Below, one piece after another: positions 20,317 to 31,832 of a stretch of 64,000 nt of DNA. Location of the stretch: NCBI GenBank assembly GCA_949751835.1, contig CATKHK010000049.1, forward strand, positions 282,353 to 346,352, written 5' to 3'. The stretch comes from Blepharisma japonicum (taxonomy: Eukaryota; Ciliophora; Heterotrichea; Heterotrichida; Blepharismidae). Each line of letters starts with the position of its first letter. The first letter of the stretch is position 1. The notes under the pieces were generated by a model. It was given only the letters and a program-made list of their open reading frames with translations. It was not told the origin of the DNA and made no database searches. Made by a program: the position numbers and the translations under genes.

Positions 20317-22317
20317 CTATATCTCCTTAGGAATTTCTAGTGAATATAGCGCATCTTGCCAAAAAGTACTTGCACTTTCATAATACTTCTTCTGATTTCT
20401 TGCAATCTCTGTTATTGTTTCGACCAAATGCACCCTTCTATTTTCATCCAAGCTTGCATTTTCTTTTTCCAAATTTTCTTCGATTTGTGAAATATTTTTG
20501 TTGATCCTGTCCAAGTTGTCCTGAGTCTTTTGAATTTCACTTAAATATCGAGCTGCAGTGTCTTCATCTGAGCTTGATTTGTGCTTAGAAAGTTTTCTTG
20601 ATATTAGAGTTTCTTGCTGAGAATATTCATCAAGTGTGCCTTTATATGAGTTTATTGCCTGTTTTAAGCCTTCTAGCCTTAAAAATTCTTCATGAAATTC
20701 TAGGGAAAGTTTATTCAAGTCATTTATGTTGGCATGAGCAATAGTTTTATACCTTCTGATTAGGTCATTGAAATCAGGAAGGTCAGGGATCATAAATGAC
20801 TCAAAAGATTTTAAAGAGTCAAATTGTCTCTGTGTCCAATTTGAAAAGGAGGCTGATAATGATTGGATTGGGGCTTCGATTTTGAGCACTTTATCTTCTA
20901 TATTTGACATTTCTTTACTAAATGGCATGATTTTTTGTGAAAGCATAATTTGGAGCTTGTTTTGAACTATTGAGACAACTTGGTCATAAGCATCTTCTAA
21001 ACTCTTGAATTCGAGACTTTCGTGGCTTTCTTCTGCTTTTTGCTTCTCCCTTTCAAATTTCTCATTAGGAGTTTGAGTAAATACCTTAAAAGCAGTTGAA
21101 GATCCTAAGATAGGGTGCTTGGCAATAATGTTCAAATACTTCTCCATTTGGGATCTTCTTTCTTCCAAAAATTTCTCTGTCATATTTTTTATGTACGCTT
21201 TTTCAGGTCTCGGTGGTATAATAAACCCTTTATATTTTTCTATTAGCAAACTATGCATCCAATCTAAATCATTAAACCTTCTCTTCACTGAGTAAATTTT
21301 GCCATTTGCCCTTGTGGTCACAGTATATACATAATAAGAAGTGCTTCCAAACCATCCACTAGAGATAAGTGTTGGGTTTTCTACTGTAATGTCTGGATCT
21401 TTTGAATTCGAAGAATTCCCGCTCCCTTCTTCATCAATTCTGCCTAGAGGAGACACATAAAGTTTAGGGATAGATGGCATTTTAATAGGAATTTTATTTA
21501 CATTTGAAGGTATTCGGGAAGCATTTGGGTCTGGAATAGGCGATGGATTTGGGGTTGTCAAGGATCTAGCATGCATATATTTTTCATTATTATTCGGAAT
21601 TTCCAAGCTTATCTGCAAAGGAATTTCAGTAGGATTTTCTAATGATTTCCTTCTATTTTTTTCAAGATTATTTGCGAGTTCTTCATCAGCTGCGATTTTC
21701 TTTGAGTTTTCAGGTCTCATCTGTAAAAAATTTTGCTTTTTTTCAATCATTGCATTGCTTTCTCCTGCAGAAATATCATTAATTTTGATTTTTTCTTCCT
21801 CTAAATAATTTTTTTCGATAATTCTTCTTTCTTTTGCTTCTTCCATTTTAGGAAGCATTTCGTTGATTTTGCTATCAGATGATGCCCGATCTGCACTTTT
21901 TACTTTTTGGTCGCCTTCTGATGAAGTTCCTGATTTATTTTCTTCAGATTCAGGCTTATCAGGCAATTTTTGAGCTGCTTGTAAAGATTCTCTCCGCTTT
22001 CTGGCAAGGATGTTTTGTTCTTTCATATAATTCTCTTTTACTATAGGTAAACCTTGTTTTTTTGCGCTACAAAGTCGCATTGCAGCCATAAAATTCCAAA
22101 ATTTTATTGAGGAACGCCTTTCACTAACTAATTCTCAGATCTTTGTGAGATCTGAATCGTCTATTTTTAAAAGCCGGAAAAATGAAGCTGCTGCTTGGCC
22201 ATTGAGTTCTCTATCAAAGATTGGGCAGAATTGATCAGAAGTAAGGTTTTCGAATTCAGCTGAGTAATATCTTTGTTCTCTATCACTGAAACTTAGTTGC
22301 GATATTGGGATTTCCAT
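20317..22317 (-). CDS. EH-PX-BAR sorting-nexin-like protein
   Basis: 666 aa; the TGA near 22135 is Trp. N-terminal EH domain (about 10-100): YYSAEFENL ... AAASFFRLLKIDDSDLTKIW, then FWNFMAAMRLCSAKKQGLP, matching the Eps15-homology pattern. The TGA-encoded Trp is the conserved one in 'IWEL'. A charged linker follows, then a PX domain (about 310-425; SVKRRFNDLDWMHSLL and PPRPEK, the phosphoinositide-binding basic motifs), then a long helical region (about 430-665) resembling a Vps5/SNX BAR dimer. It likely links endosomal PI3P membranes to NPF-motif partners. An EH domain on an SNX-BAR is unusual. Confidence 0.85.
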
Positions 22318-22620
22318 GATTGATTTTATGATTCACTTTTAGAGAATTATGAATTTTAATATCGAGAATTAAAAACAATTGTTTTTTCTAAAATTATATC
22401 ACAAGAATCAGAAATAATTGCAAATTTTAACTAGTTTAATTTTTTGTATATTTTTTATAACATTCGAAGAAAGCGAAAGTATTTAATTATAGAAAGTTAG
22501 AATAAATTGCAGCATTAGATATATGATCGAGAAGTGAGTACTAGAAATCATAAGGAAATTAATTTAAATCTTTCTGCCTTTATAGACTTGTAGCAAGAGT
22601 AGTTCCAATTTGAACTGATT
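22318..22620. other. Intergenic, no gene seen
   Basis: AT-rich spacer upstream of the EH-PX-BAR gene start. Confidence 0.55.
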
Positions 22621-22794
22621 ATGGCTGAAGAATATATTTCATGTAATGAATTCAGGATTGGCATTTTACACTTCTGAATGAAGATGCCGCAATATTTAGT
22701 ATATAGCTGATTAATGATTATGTCATTAAAAACTGTATTAAATATTAGCCTATGATTAATTAAACTTATAAAAATCCCAGAAGTATTTTATTAA
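22621..22794 (+). CDS. Candidate small ORF, 57 aa
   Basis: Open from ATG 22621 to TAA 22792-22794 only when three TGA codons are read as Trp. The product is hydrophobic in its second half. It ends 10 nt before the convergent four-TM gene. No homology recognised; chance is possible in AT-rich DNA. Confidence 0.25.
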
Positions 22795-22804
22795 ATTATG
22801 TATT

Positions 22805-23617
22805 TTAATTTTGCTCTGCGATTTGTTCATAAATTATATCAGGTGCTCCAGAATTTTGATCTCCCATATCACCATTAAGAGGTAAGTTCATTGCATTCAA
22901 GTGGTTTTCTTGCATTCGTGCATTATCTTGGTCTCTATAGTTGCTTTCAATATTAGCTTGGCCATTAATTCTCTCATTTACTATTCTTTTTTCACATTTA
23001 GTTGCACAGATAAAAACCCAAAATACAAAAGATATGGTCAAGACATATAATAAATTAAATAAATCCAGCTGTGGCCCAGCTAATGCACAAGTATTGGTTT
23101 GAGACGTATTATTTTGATGAGTATCACAATCATCATCAAATCGAACCATTGATGTTCCAGCCATCACAATAAATCCAAGAATTCCACAAAGTGCTAAAAA
23201 AATAGAAAAAAGGACTCTCAAGCACAAAAAGTTTTTATTGCAATATACTACAGAAAGTGTAAAAGCAATAAAAGATCCGATAAATACAATTTCAACTGCG
23301 CTAAATACAGTAAAACTGACCCCGCCTCCTGATAAATTTGTAAACATTTCGCATCCTGCATAGTTATCCCTTGTTCTGTTATTAAGTTCGCTACTTTCAC
23401 ATCAATAGTTTGAAAGCTCTGCATATGATTGTTCTGAATAATCGCCATTACTGTGAGAATAGAGTTTAAAAAGTGATCCTTTTCATTCTTGATAACCCTC
23501 TTGCTTATATCAGTCTTGTGTGCTAATTGCTGCAATTTTTAGAGGAATAACTGTAAAATATAGGCAAATGAACGTAATATATAATACCTTTCATCGGGAC
23601 TTTGAGAGTTCTTGCAT
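22805..23617 (-). CDS. Four-TM protein with Cys-rich ectodomain, tandem copy A
   Basis: 270 aa from the Met at 23617, with four TGA Trp codons that also align with Trp or aromatic positions in copy B. TM1 is near residues 10-30, followed by an extracellular-type loop of about 65 residues with conserved Cys and a DWYKQ start. TM2-TM4 run through VFSAVEIVFIGSFIAF, LFSIFLALCGILGFIVM and LFNLLYVLTISFVFWVFI. A second small loop holds a Cys pair (DDDCDTHQNN...CAL). The cytosolic tail is polar. The topology recalls claudin/PMP22-like tetraspan proteins, but no signature motif supports that family. Function unknown. Confidence 0.75.
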
Positions 23618-24072
23618 TCAGTTAAGTTTTATAATATTTATTATCCTTTTTTAATAATTTTGTATATGTCTTACATTTTTTGGGTAATTGTAGATATAAG
23701 AATTGTAAATAAAATTTTAATTCTTGAACTCCTTGTTTTGGAGGTAAGATCAAGCTTTATTGAGATATCAGATCTAATAAAATCTGGAAACAATCTTGTG
23801 TTTATAATATAACTTCTACCATCAGTTCATACTTAGTCATATCCATTATATATATTAAAGAACCTTCTATAAAGATTAATTGGTGAAACTGATTCTGGAT
23901 CAATTTTAATAAATGATTTATTACCAAAGCAATAGTTTTGGGTTAGCTAGCAATAAATTTAAAAAGAGAGAAATCGATTTAGATTAAAGATTTTTAATGA
24001 TATATCTTCTTTTCTATGCCGATTCAATTAAATAATGCATCATGAAGAATTAATTCTTATTATATAAGAAAT
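23618..24072. other. Intergenic, no gene seen
   Basis: Spacer between the two tandem four-TM genes. AT-rich, without an open frame worth calling. Confidence 0.55.
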
Positions 24073-24909
24073 TTAAACATTCTTATAAGGAATCCCTACA
24101 GCAATACCATCATAAGGCTGGGGAGGACCTACTACAGCCAAAGGAAAAACTTGAGTGGGTGGCTGGACTTGATCTTGATGTGTTTGAACATTTGCTGTCA
24201 TAAATACGTTGGCATTTTGAGCCTGAGAAACTTTCTTGTCACCACTTTGTAACACACAGAGATAAATCCAAACTGATAAATTGAGTGTAAAAATATATAA
24301 GAGATTGAATAAATCAAATTTTGGTCCAGTTAGAGCACAAGAGCTAGCTTGGCTTGATAAATTTCCTGACGTTTCGTCACAAGCATCTGAAAATGTGATC
24401 ATTGCAGTTCCTGCCATAACAACAAATGCCAGAAAACCTGCAATTAGCGATAAAATTGAGAATAATATTACGGGACATGAATATTTTTTATTCACACACG
24501 TTGCGGGAATCGAAAATCCAATCATTGCTACTACAAAAACAATTTCTAAGCAACTAAATACAATAAATGTAACGCCTCCTCCATTCAAGTTTTGAAATGT
24601 CGTACAAGCCACAGTAGAGTCATATTTATCATCACAATTATTGTAATAACTACTGTAGCAGTAATTACTTCCGCAATAGTGATTTGAGAGTCATGCATAA
24701 GATTTTTCTTCTATTCCACCTCCAGAAGAATAAATCTCAAGAAGAGAGCCTTTCCATTTAACTGGGCCAGAACCTTGCTTGTATCAATCTTTGACATTCA
24801 TAACTGCAATCTTGCAAGCAATAAGGGCTAGATAAAGGAAAATCAAAATCAAATGAAATGCAAGCCTGGCTGATTTGCTAGACTTTTGTGGTTGGTTAAA
24901 ATTTTGCAT
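24073..24909 (-). CDS. Four-TM protein with Cys-rich ectodomain, tandem copy B
   Basis: 278 aa from the Met at 24909, with TGA codons in DWYKQ and AWLSN. It aligns along its whole length with copy A: same DWYKQ...WKGSL element after TM1, same NLNGGGV start of TM2, same CAL-GP-DLFNLLY before TM4. Its ectodomain is richer in Cys and Tyr (HYCGSNYCYSSYYNN). The C-terminal tails have diverged; this one is Pro/Gln-rich. A local duplication produced the pair. Function unknown. Confidence 0.75.
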
Positions 24910-26535
24910 TAACTAATTAATAGCATTTTTGAATTTTTATTAAAGAATAATTAATAAAGCATGCATTTAAACAGGTTTTATATAGGTGGACAGAGCTAAA
25001 GTTTGTGCAGTTGAGCTTGTTAAATTTAATTTCAACAGAACAATATTAATAAATGGAGTTTCAAAATTTATATCGTTAAAGAAGCATGATTTGGGAAAAG
25101 AAAATTTGAGAATCATTTATACCACAATTCTGACAAAAGCATAATAGTCCTTCTGCTCTAAACAGAAATATTTATGAAAAAATCATAATTTCTATTCTAT
25201 CAGATTCGATAAGCCATATTTTACTGCTATGATATATTGAAAAGTTTAATTTTTAATTTACATCTTTTTAAATTATATCTATTTATAAGCACATTCTTAT
25301 TTATATATAAGATAAAGTATAGAAATAATATGAAATGCAGGACTTCATATTTCATGCTTTAATATCAAGTAATAAATATGTATGCGCAGTACTTATAAAT
25401 AACTTCACATTTATTAATTATAATAAATCCTTCAATCTTTATAAAATCAAAATAATTTAGCTCTTATCTATTTATTTTAGCATTTAATTAAATTTACTTA
25501 CTTAATTATTTATTGCTCTCGCTGTGACATAATTGAATCACATGATTCAACCCAAGTTCTCTCTCTCCTCTGCAACTAAGACTCTATACCGCTTAAAATC
25601 TAAATAATTGGAATTCTAGATATGCGTTAGGTTTTTTTATCCAGATGGTAAAGATTTATTGGGAGGAAACTGAACGCGATAGCAATAAGTCGATAAAACG
25701 GAGAAATTCTCAGTAAAAAATTATTCAAAAGAAAACCATTTATTATTATGATTTTGGAATGAAACATCTTTTAAGCTCTTGCTTTATAAATACAAAAATA
25801 TTTATTTGCGTTTCAATATTGAATATTTGATTTATTATAAATATAAAAATTATTTATATTTGCCTATGAAATTTTAAACTTTACTATAAAGGCTCACAAA
25901 TACATTTCTTCAAAGTTTATAAATACGCTGTCACTTTCAAGAGAAAATTTGAGTAGTTGGCTTGACTTTAACTTTTAAATTTTTTCACTATGATACTATT
26001 CTTATATTGGGTCTTTTGTTTTTTTTAGTTATAAACATTTTTCTGCGAAAAGGAGGATTCAAAGTGATTAAAATATATGCTAAATTTTTATAGAACTTAG
26101 ATTGTTGCTGCATCTGGTTTTGCAATTTAACTGACATAATTTTCCCCCATTTAAACTAAATTATTAAAAGGCATGAAATATCTATAGATCAATCATTTGA
26201 TCCCAGAAATATAGCTATATATATCAGAATTGATAAATAATCAGTTTTGTAAGCTTTAATAAAAATTTAATTTGGCCTTTAGGCCATTAAAAAAAATTCT
26301 AATTCTGATGATTACTTGGAGACTTAGCAATGATTTCTGTATTATAATTTTGTTTACTTAGATTTAAGGAACCTTAATCATCAAGGGCTTTTATTTATCA
26401 TAATACAATTTAAAAAAAAAGGAAAATAAAATAAATTTAAATGCTATTTTCTTAGAGTACTGATAGTTCTTTGTACGAAATAACTAGATTTTTAAAAGTA
26501 GCACATTATTTATAATTTATTTAATAATCATTATC
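24910..26535. other. 1.6 kb AT-rich desert with a GC-richer island
   Basis: No supported gene. At about 25515-25720 base composition rises. It holds a near-perfect inverted repeat TTGAATCA-CA-TGATTCAA (25533-25550) and two short open frames (25542-25607, 21 aa; 25645-25716, 23 aa). A further hairpin TGGCCT-TT-AGGCCA lies at about 26273-26286. I cannot assign either. Confidence 0.5.
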
Positions 26536-28308
26536 TTACAGCCGAATCATTAATTTATTATTCAAATCAAATTTATAATATCCATCATCATTCTTGCATC
26601 CAATATATATGGCTCCTTTGTTGTATGAATAATAAACCTGAGAAGGGCTGCTGTCTCTAATTCTTGATTCTGCGATTTGTTTCCATGCATCAATGTTTTG
26701 AATTTCACTTTCATAGATCAACCCTCCACATTCAATCAAATAAATTCTTTCTCCGTTTATCAAAATTTTTCTTTTATTCTCTGCAAATTTAAAATAAATC
26801 TTTGCAAATGTATTACCATCTATAGAATAGCGCAAAAGATTTTTATTTTTCTTCCCCGAAACCAAAATATCCCTATCAAAAACAATTGAGTGACAGCCAT
26901 AGTCAGGCTGCAACATTGGATTTAATTTAATTCAGCACTCTCTGTCCAAGTCAAACTTTTCTGATAAATTTAAGTAGCAGTTATTATCGATTCCTCCAAA
27001 ACAATAAACATTTCTGTCATAATAAATGGCTGATGAGCAGAAGCACGATGATCCAGATGGCAATACTCGAATCTTATATTTTCTATCAATTATTAGAGCG
27101 ATACCTGAAGGAGGATTATTACCAAAACAGAATAATTTTCCTTCTGGAAGCTGTGTTATGCATGTATATACATTTAAGGCCTCTGGAATATCCAAGGCTT
27201 TAATACATTCAGTCTCACATTCAGTATTATAGATATATAAATTTGCTGTGTCATTAAAATTTTTAAGAAGATAAAGGGATGTGCTTTGGTTATAAGAATT
27301 AATGTAGTCTTCATAAATATTGCTGAGCAATAGGTCAGAGCTAAGGGTATCTCTTAACTCGTTTTCATATCTTGAGCAAGTTCTTCTGAAATCATCCTCT
27401 GTGTATGGATCACTTTTTTTCCTTAAAATTTCAAGTGTTTTAACTTTTAATTTATGAGGTATTAGTATCTTTTTTTCAATATTTAAATTGAATTGATTTT
27501 GAGATTGAATTGCCTCACTTAGTTTTTTATTTATAGTTTCAGATATGCAGGATAATTGAGAGTTTAGCAAATTTACTTGATTTTCACAAGCCATTTTTAC
27601 CTCTTTATTTAAATCTTCAAATTTTCTTTTATCCTTTTCGAATTTACTTATCAATGCAGAAATAGAATCATTTATTATCTCCTTCTGGCTCTTATCTGAC
27701 TTTATAATTTCTTCATGCTCTTGCAAAGTTTTTTCTATTTTAGCTAGTCTCTTATCTAGAAATGCTTCAAATTTGTCTTTAATGAAACAATCAATCTTTT
27801 TTTCAATTTCTTCGCTCAGCCCATAAAATAGCTTTATGTTATTATATGAATCTGAGCTATTTAAAAGCAGAGTTTTAGCTTCTTCAATAGCTTTTTCTGG
27901 ATTTAAAGCTAATAGCTTTAGAATTTGATCTTGTTCCTGCTTTGATACTTTTTGTGTTTTTAAGACCTTTTCCATATAATTACTAATCTCTTCTGAGTCG
28001 AAATCCAATTTTCTAAGACTTTCTTCAAAGCTATTTTTAGAATTCCTTATAGCCTTATGAAAGGAAGCAATAATTTTACTTTTTAATTTGTTCTTTTTAG
28101 ACTTTTCTTTTGCAAGAAACTGAAGCAGTGCTTCTTTTGTTCCTTCCGGAGGCTTTAAGAAAATAGATTTAAAAGTATGATCTCTATTAGATGAATCACA
28201 GTGCTCCATTCAGTGTGATTTGCAAGAGTAAGTCTCAGGAGAGGTGCATTGGCATATATATTCTATTTTAAGTATGCATCCTGGCTTGAAGCATTGCTCA
28301 AATTCCAT
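26536..28308 (-). CDS. Zinc-finger/coiled-coil/kelch-like protein
   Basis: 590 aa; TGA near 26932 and 28210 are Trp. An N-terminal Cys/His cluster (CFKPGCILKIEYICQC ... C ... H ... HC, residues 6-45) looks like a B-box-type zinc site. A long coiled coil fills about 60-260. The C-terminal half has beta-propeller-like repeats (KLFCFGNNPP, NVYCFGGIDNN, DILVSGKKNK), fitting a degenerate kelch propeller. This zinc + coiled coil + propeller layout suggests a TRIM-like protein-interaction scaffold. No RING is visible, so E3 activity is not supported. Confidence 0.65.
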
Positions 28309-28602
28309 AATTATATTAAAAAATGAAATCTGATTGTCCAAAAAGAAATAAAGAGTAGCTCAAACTGAAAAATATTAAGCAACAAATTTGAAATTAACTT
28401 AATCCTATAAATAGAATTTTTGATAAGTTTTTAAAATCCATTTTTAGAATGGTCATATTGATAAAATATATTAATTTCATATTAAAGTATCATAATTATT
28501 GTTCTTTTCAAAGAGTTTAAATTTTATAATTTGACTCTGAATAGGAATTATGAAATGCCTAATTTTCATATTAAAACCATCTGAGATAAATCTAAATATA
28601 AA

Positions 28603-29139
28603 ATGTCGTCTTTACTTGAAGCCGTAGCTTTGTTTCTTGAAAACTATTCGACATTTTCTAGCTGTCCCAAAGAAAATTTGAAACTTTTCTTTGAGCAAGC
28701 AAAAATCCCATCCATTTCCATGTGCAATTACTTAGGACATTTAAACCTGTATATGCATTGTCCAGAACATTGCTATGTCATGGCTTTAATATATGTTGAA
28801 AGACTTATATTGAATTTCAAAAAAAAAATTTTTGATAACATTTCGCTGCATAAACTATTTTTAATCAGCTTATCTATCGCAGTGAAATTCAGCGAAGATA
28901 AATATTGCACAAATTCTTATTACGCAAAAGTCGGAGGAATTCCTATTAAAGATTTTAATAATCTTGAACAGAATTTCTTGATGCTACTCGACTTTAATTT
29001 GTATATATCCAATGAAAATTATGAGAATTTCATTGACACAATTACATCAACGACCCATTCCAAAAATCAGAAAAATTACACAATAACAGAAAATGCTCAT
29101 ATCATTCATGAGTTAGTGGTTAATTGTGCTCCAGCGTAA
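28603..29139 (+). CDS. PHO80/P-type (U-type) cyclin
   Basis: 178 aa, nearly all cyclin box: IPSISMCNYLGHLNLYMHCP, then YVMALIYVERLI, then LISLSIAVKFSEDKYCTNSYYAKVGGI and LNLEQNFLMLLDFNLYIS-type elements. The Lys (in VKF) and Glu (NNLEQNF) positions expected to contact a CDK are present. This matches the Pho80/PCL/CYCP class, which partners Pho85/CDK5-like kinases. No introns. Confidence 0.85.
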   Translation: MSSLLEAVALFLENYSTFSSCPKENLKLFFEQAKIPSISMCNYLGHLNLYMHCPEHCYVMALIYVERLILNFKKKIFDNISLHKLFLISLSIAVKFSEDKYCTNSYYAKVGGIPIKDFNNLEQNFLMLLDFNLYISNENYENFIDTITSTTHSKNQKNYTITENAHIIHELVVNCAPA

Positions 29140-29559
29140 ATATTATTCATTAATATTGCTTTTCGAATTTTTTTTACAATATAAATTTATAATAATCAAT
29201 TTTAACTTCCTTACGTAAAGGGACTTTATATCATAAAATATGAAGGCTTAAGCTGAAAAAATTATTAATTCTTTGAAAAAGCTAAAATAAAGAAATCAAT
29301 CGGATCAAGCTTAAAGTGATTTGTCCATTTTCTGTAGAGAGCTCTTAAACGATATAGGCATTACATTAAAAGTCAAAAATCAAAGTATGATACATTACCT
29401 TTTAAGTAAAAAATGATAACTGTTTATCGTATATCTTTGTGACACCAAATAAAATATCATTTCCTGCTTATATTGCTATTTTTCAGTATCTTCTAAACCA
29501 ATAATAATTTTAGCAATTTATAAAGCTCATGGGATAAGATTTTAACTTCGTCATTAAAT

Positions 29560-31053
29560 ATGGGCTGTTGTGACTCACAACCTGAAATTCCTCCGATTCC
29601 AAAAAATAACAAAGCTGCAAATAAAACTGCATTAAGTAGGAAAACAAGTGTTAGTATAGGAAGAACTAATATAAGAGATCTTTATGATATTGTCAAAACA
29701 ATAGGAACTGGTGGATTCGGAACAGTCTTCAAAGTGATAGATAAACACACAGGCTATGAAAGGGCATTAAAAGAAATCCCAAAGGCAAAAATAGGCGATG
29801 ATTGTGAGACTAAAATGCTTCAAGAAATGGAAATCCTCAAAGAAATGGTAAAAATTAAACAGAACCATCCCAACATAATTAAAGTCTATGCAGTCTTAGA
29901 ATCTAATACCTGTTATTACATCGTAACGGAGCTGTTAACAGGTGGTGAGCTTTTTGAGAAAGTTCTAAGTGAAATGAGATTTAGCGAAAACAAAGCAGCG
30001 AAATATCTTCATGATATAATGTCAGCAATTAGTTATTGCCATTCTAAAGGAATTGTCCACAGAGACTTGAAACCTGAAAATCTCCTTTTATCCACAAATC
30101 GGCCTGGAGCTCCTGTAAAAGTCATTGATTTTGGGATTTCACAAAGGCTGATCCCTGGATCAAAATTCACAAGTGCAGTAGGAACTTTACTTTATATGGC
30201 CCCAGAGGTATTTTCAGGTCCATATGATCATAAGTGTGATATATGAAGTGCAGGGGTTATATTATATCTTATGCTAAGTAATTTCTAATAAGGCGGCAGA
30301 CCTCCATTTGTAGGGCCTACTGAAAAAGAAGTCAAAAGCTCAATAAAAGCCTGCAAACTTAACATGGATAAAGGCTTTTGGATTCATATTTCAAGTCAGG
30401 CTAAAGACCTTGTCAGCAAAATGATTTGTACTGACCCAACTGAGCGATTGACTGCTGAAGATGTCCTAAACCATCCATGGGTTAGATTGCACGTAAATAA
30501 TGAGATCGCTGAAGCCCCAATCATGAGACAGGCAAAAGAAGAACTTGAAAAATTCAGAGTAATTTATATTTAGGCCCAATCAAAGCTTGAAAAAGTTGTT
30601 TTATCATTTATAGCTGCACAAGTAACAAATCAAAAAGAAAGGCAGGAACTTGAAAGTGTATTCAGAGCTTTAGATCATAACCTTGATGGCAAACTAACAA
30701 AAACCGATCTCACAAACGGCTCTGCTGCCTTAGGGCTTAGCCATTACTTAGATGTTGAAGAAATAATGAAAAGTTGCGATATTGATGGAAGCGGATTTAT
30801 TGACTATAATGAATTCCTTAATTCTGCTTCTAAGTGAAATGAAAAATCGCATAAAGACGTATTAAAAAAATCATTTGAAAAGTGCGCTGCTGGTGTAAAT
30901 GGGAAAATTATTATAAATGATTTAAAAAATAGCGTCCCAGGAATCGAAAATACAGAATGGAATCAGTTTTTGATAGAAGCTGATCGGGATAGAGACGGAG
31001 CGATCAATTTGTATGAGTTTAAAGTATATCTTGAGAATAAAGGCTTTTTGTAG
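29560..31053 (+). CDS. Calcium-dependent protein kinase (CDPK)
   Basis: 487 aa from three exons (introns 30278-30292 and 30559-30573). The N-terminus MGCC is a myristoylation/palmitoylation signal. Kinase domain about 42-300: GTGGFGTVFKV P-loop, ALKEI lysine, HRDLKPENLLL, VIDFG, YMAPEVF, then CDI-W-SAGVILYLM where the Trp is a TGA, and LSGRPPF restored by the intron. A junction segment is followed by EF hands: DHNLDGKLTKTDL, DIDGSGFIDYNEFL, a degenerate third (CAAGVNGKIIINDL, lacking Asp at key positions) and DRDRDGAINLYEF. This is the plant/alveolate CDPK architecture. Trp at 30244-30246 is strong evidence for the code. Confidence 0.95.
30278..30292 (+). other. 15-nt intron in CDPK
   Basis: GTAATTTCTAATAAG. 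Removal gives LMLSGRPPF, the conserved kinase segment. Confidence 0.95.
30559..30573 (+). other. 15-nt intron in CDPK
   Basis: GTAATTTATATTTAG. Removal joins EKFR to AQSKLEK at the junction domain and opens the frame into the EF hands. Confidence 0.95.
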
Positions 31054-31115
31054 GTTTACTAATAATACCAGCTGTCAGAAAGCTCAAAACATCTTAAATG
31101 TCTTAAATTAATTAA

Positions 31116-31565
31116 ATGATAAGGCGAAAAACTAATAAAAAACCTATTGAAGACCCAGTCGTGAAAATGAATGCATGGGTTGAAAGAGCAATTAAACTTT
31201 CTGAGGAATGCTCATTTAAATACCAATTTACTACTATGATCAAAGGTGGGCATCAGGCATTATCCCATGATATGGTTGAGAGAATTTTCAAAAGGATCGA
31301 GAACAGCATACAAAAAATTTCAGCATTGTGTGATTTAATTGAAACAGTTGAGATAAATGATCCAGCCATCATCATTATAAAAGTGCAATTTCTAGAATTT
31401 CTAAGACTGCATGTAGATGCTTTAGATAAATGCAACACGTTGAAAAAACAAAGTATTGTAAGAACTATGGAAAATATAAAAAATGCTGATAGAAAGGATG
31501 AGCAGAGTGAGAGTGAAGAATCTGAATCTGAAAATTCTGAAGATTCTGATTATAAAAAAATATAA
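31116..31565 (+). CDS. Small helical protein with acidic tail, unknown
   Basis: 149 aa. The N-terminus is basic (MIRRKTNKKP), the middle 90 residues are predicted helical, and the last 25 are almost only Ser/Glu/Asp (EQSESEESESENSEDSD). No family recognised. Same strand as the CDPK, 62 nt downstream. Confidence 0.6.
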   Translation: MIRRKTNKKPIEDPVVKMNAWVERAIKLSEECSFKYQFTTMIKGGHQALSHDMVERIFKRIENSIQKISALCDLIETVEINDPAIIIIKVQFLEFLRLHVDALDKCNTLKKQSIVRTMENIKNADRKDEQSESEESESENSEDSDYKKI

Positions 31566-31832
31566 AAGTTAATTTTGGAAAAAAATTATTGAGAGGGGAT
31601 ATATTATGAATTTCTTGGTAGGTGCATATACAAAAATAAGGGCCAAGATATGATATCAGCATTAATAAGAATATTTGATATTTTATCTCTATTCCATATA
31701 ATTTTTTTAATTTTAAGTTAGATGATTACTGTTTCAAAATTATTTTTTTTCGTACTGACCTTATCATTTTTTAAAACCTCAAATGCTGTATTTTTTGCAT
31801 TTATTTTTCATTTACACTATACATATTTGAAT

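Noticed and set aside
25515-25600. tRNA or snRNA in the GC-richer island
   Set aside because: There is no T-arm GTTC-A motif, no Sm site with stem, and no recognisable U1-U6 sequence on either strand.
31722-31832. Upstream ATG for the UBTD gene giving a signal-peptide-like leader
   Set aside because: UBTD proteins start with a myristoylated MGN; the leader is AT-driven Phe/Leu and would hide that site.
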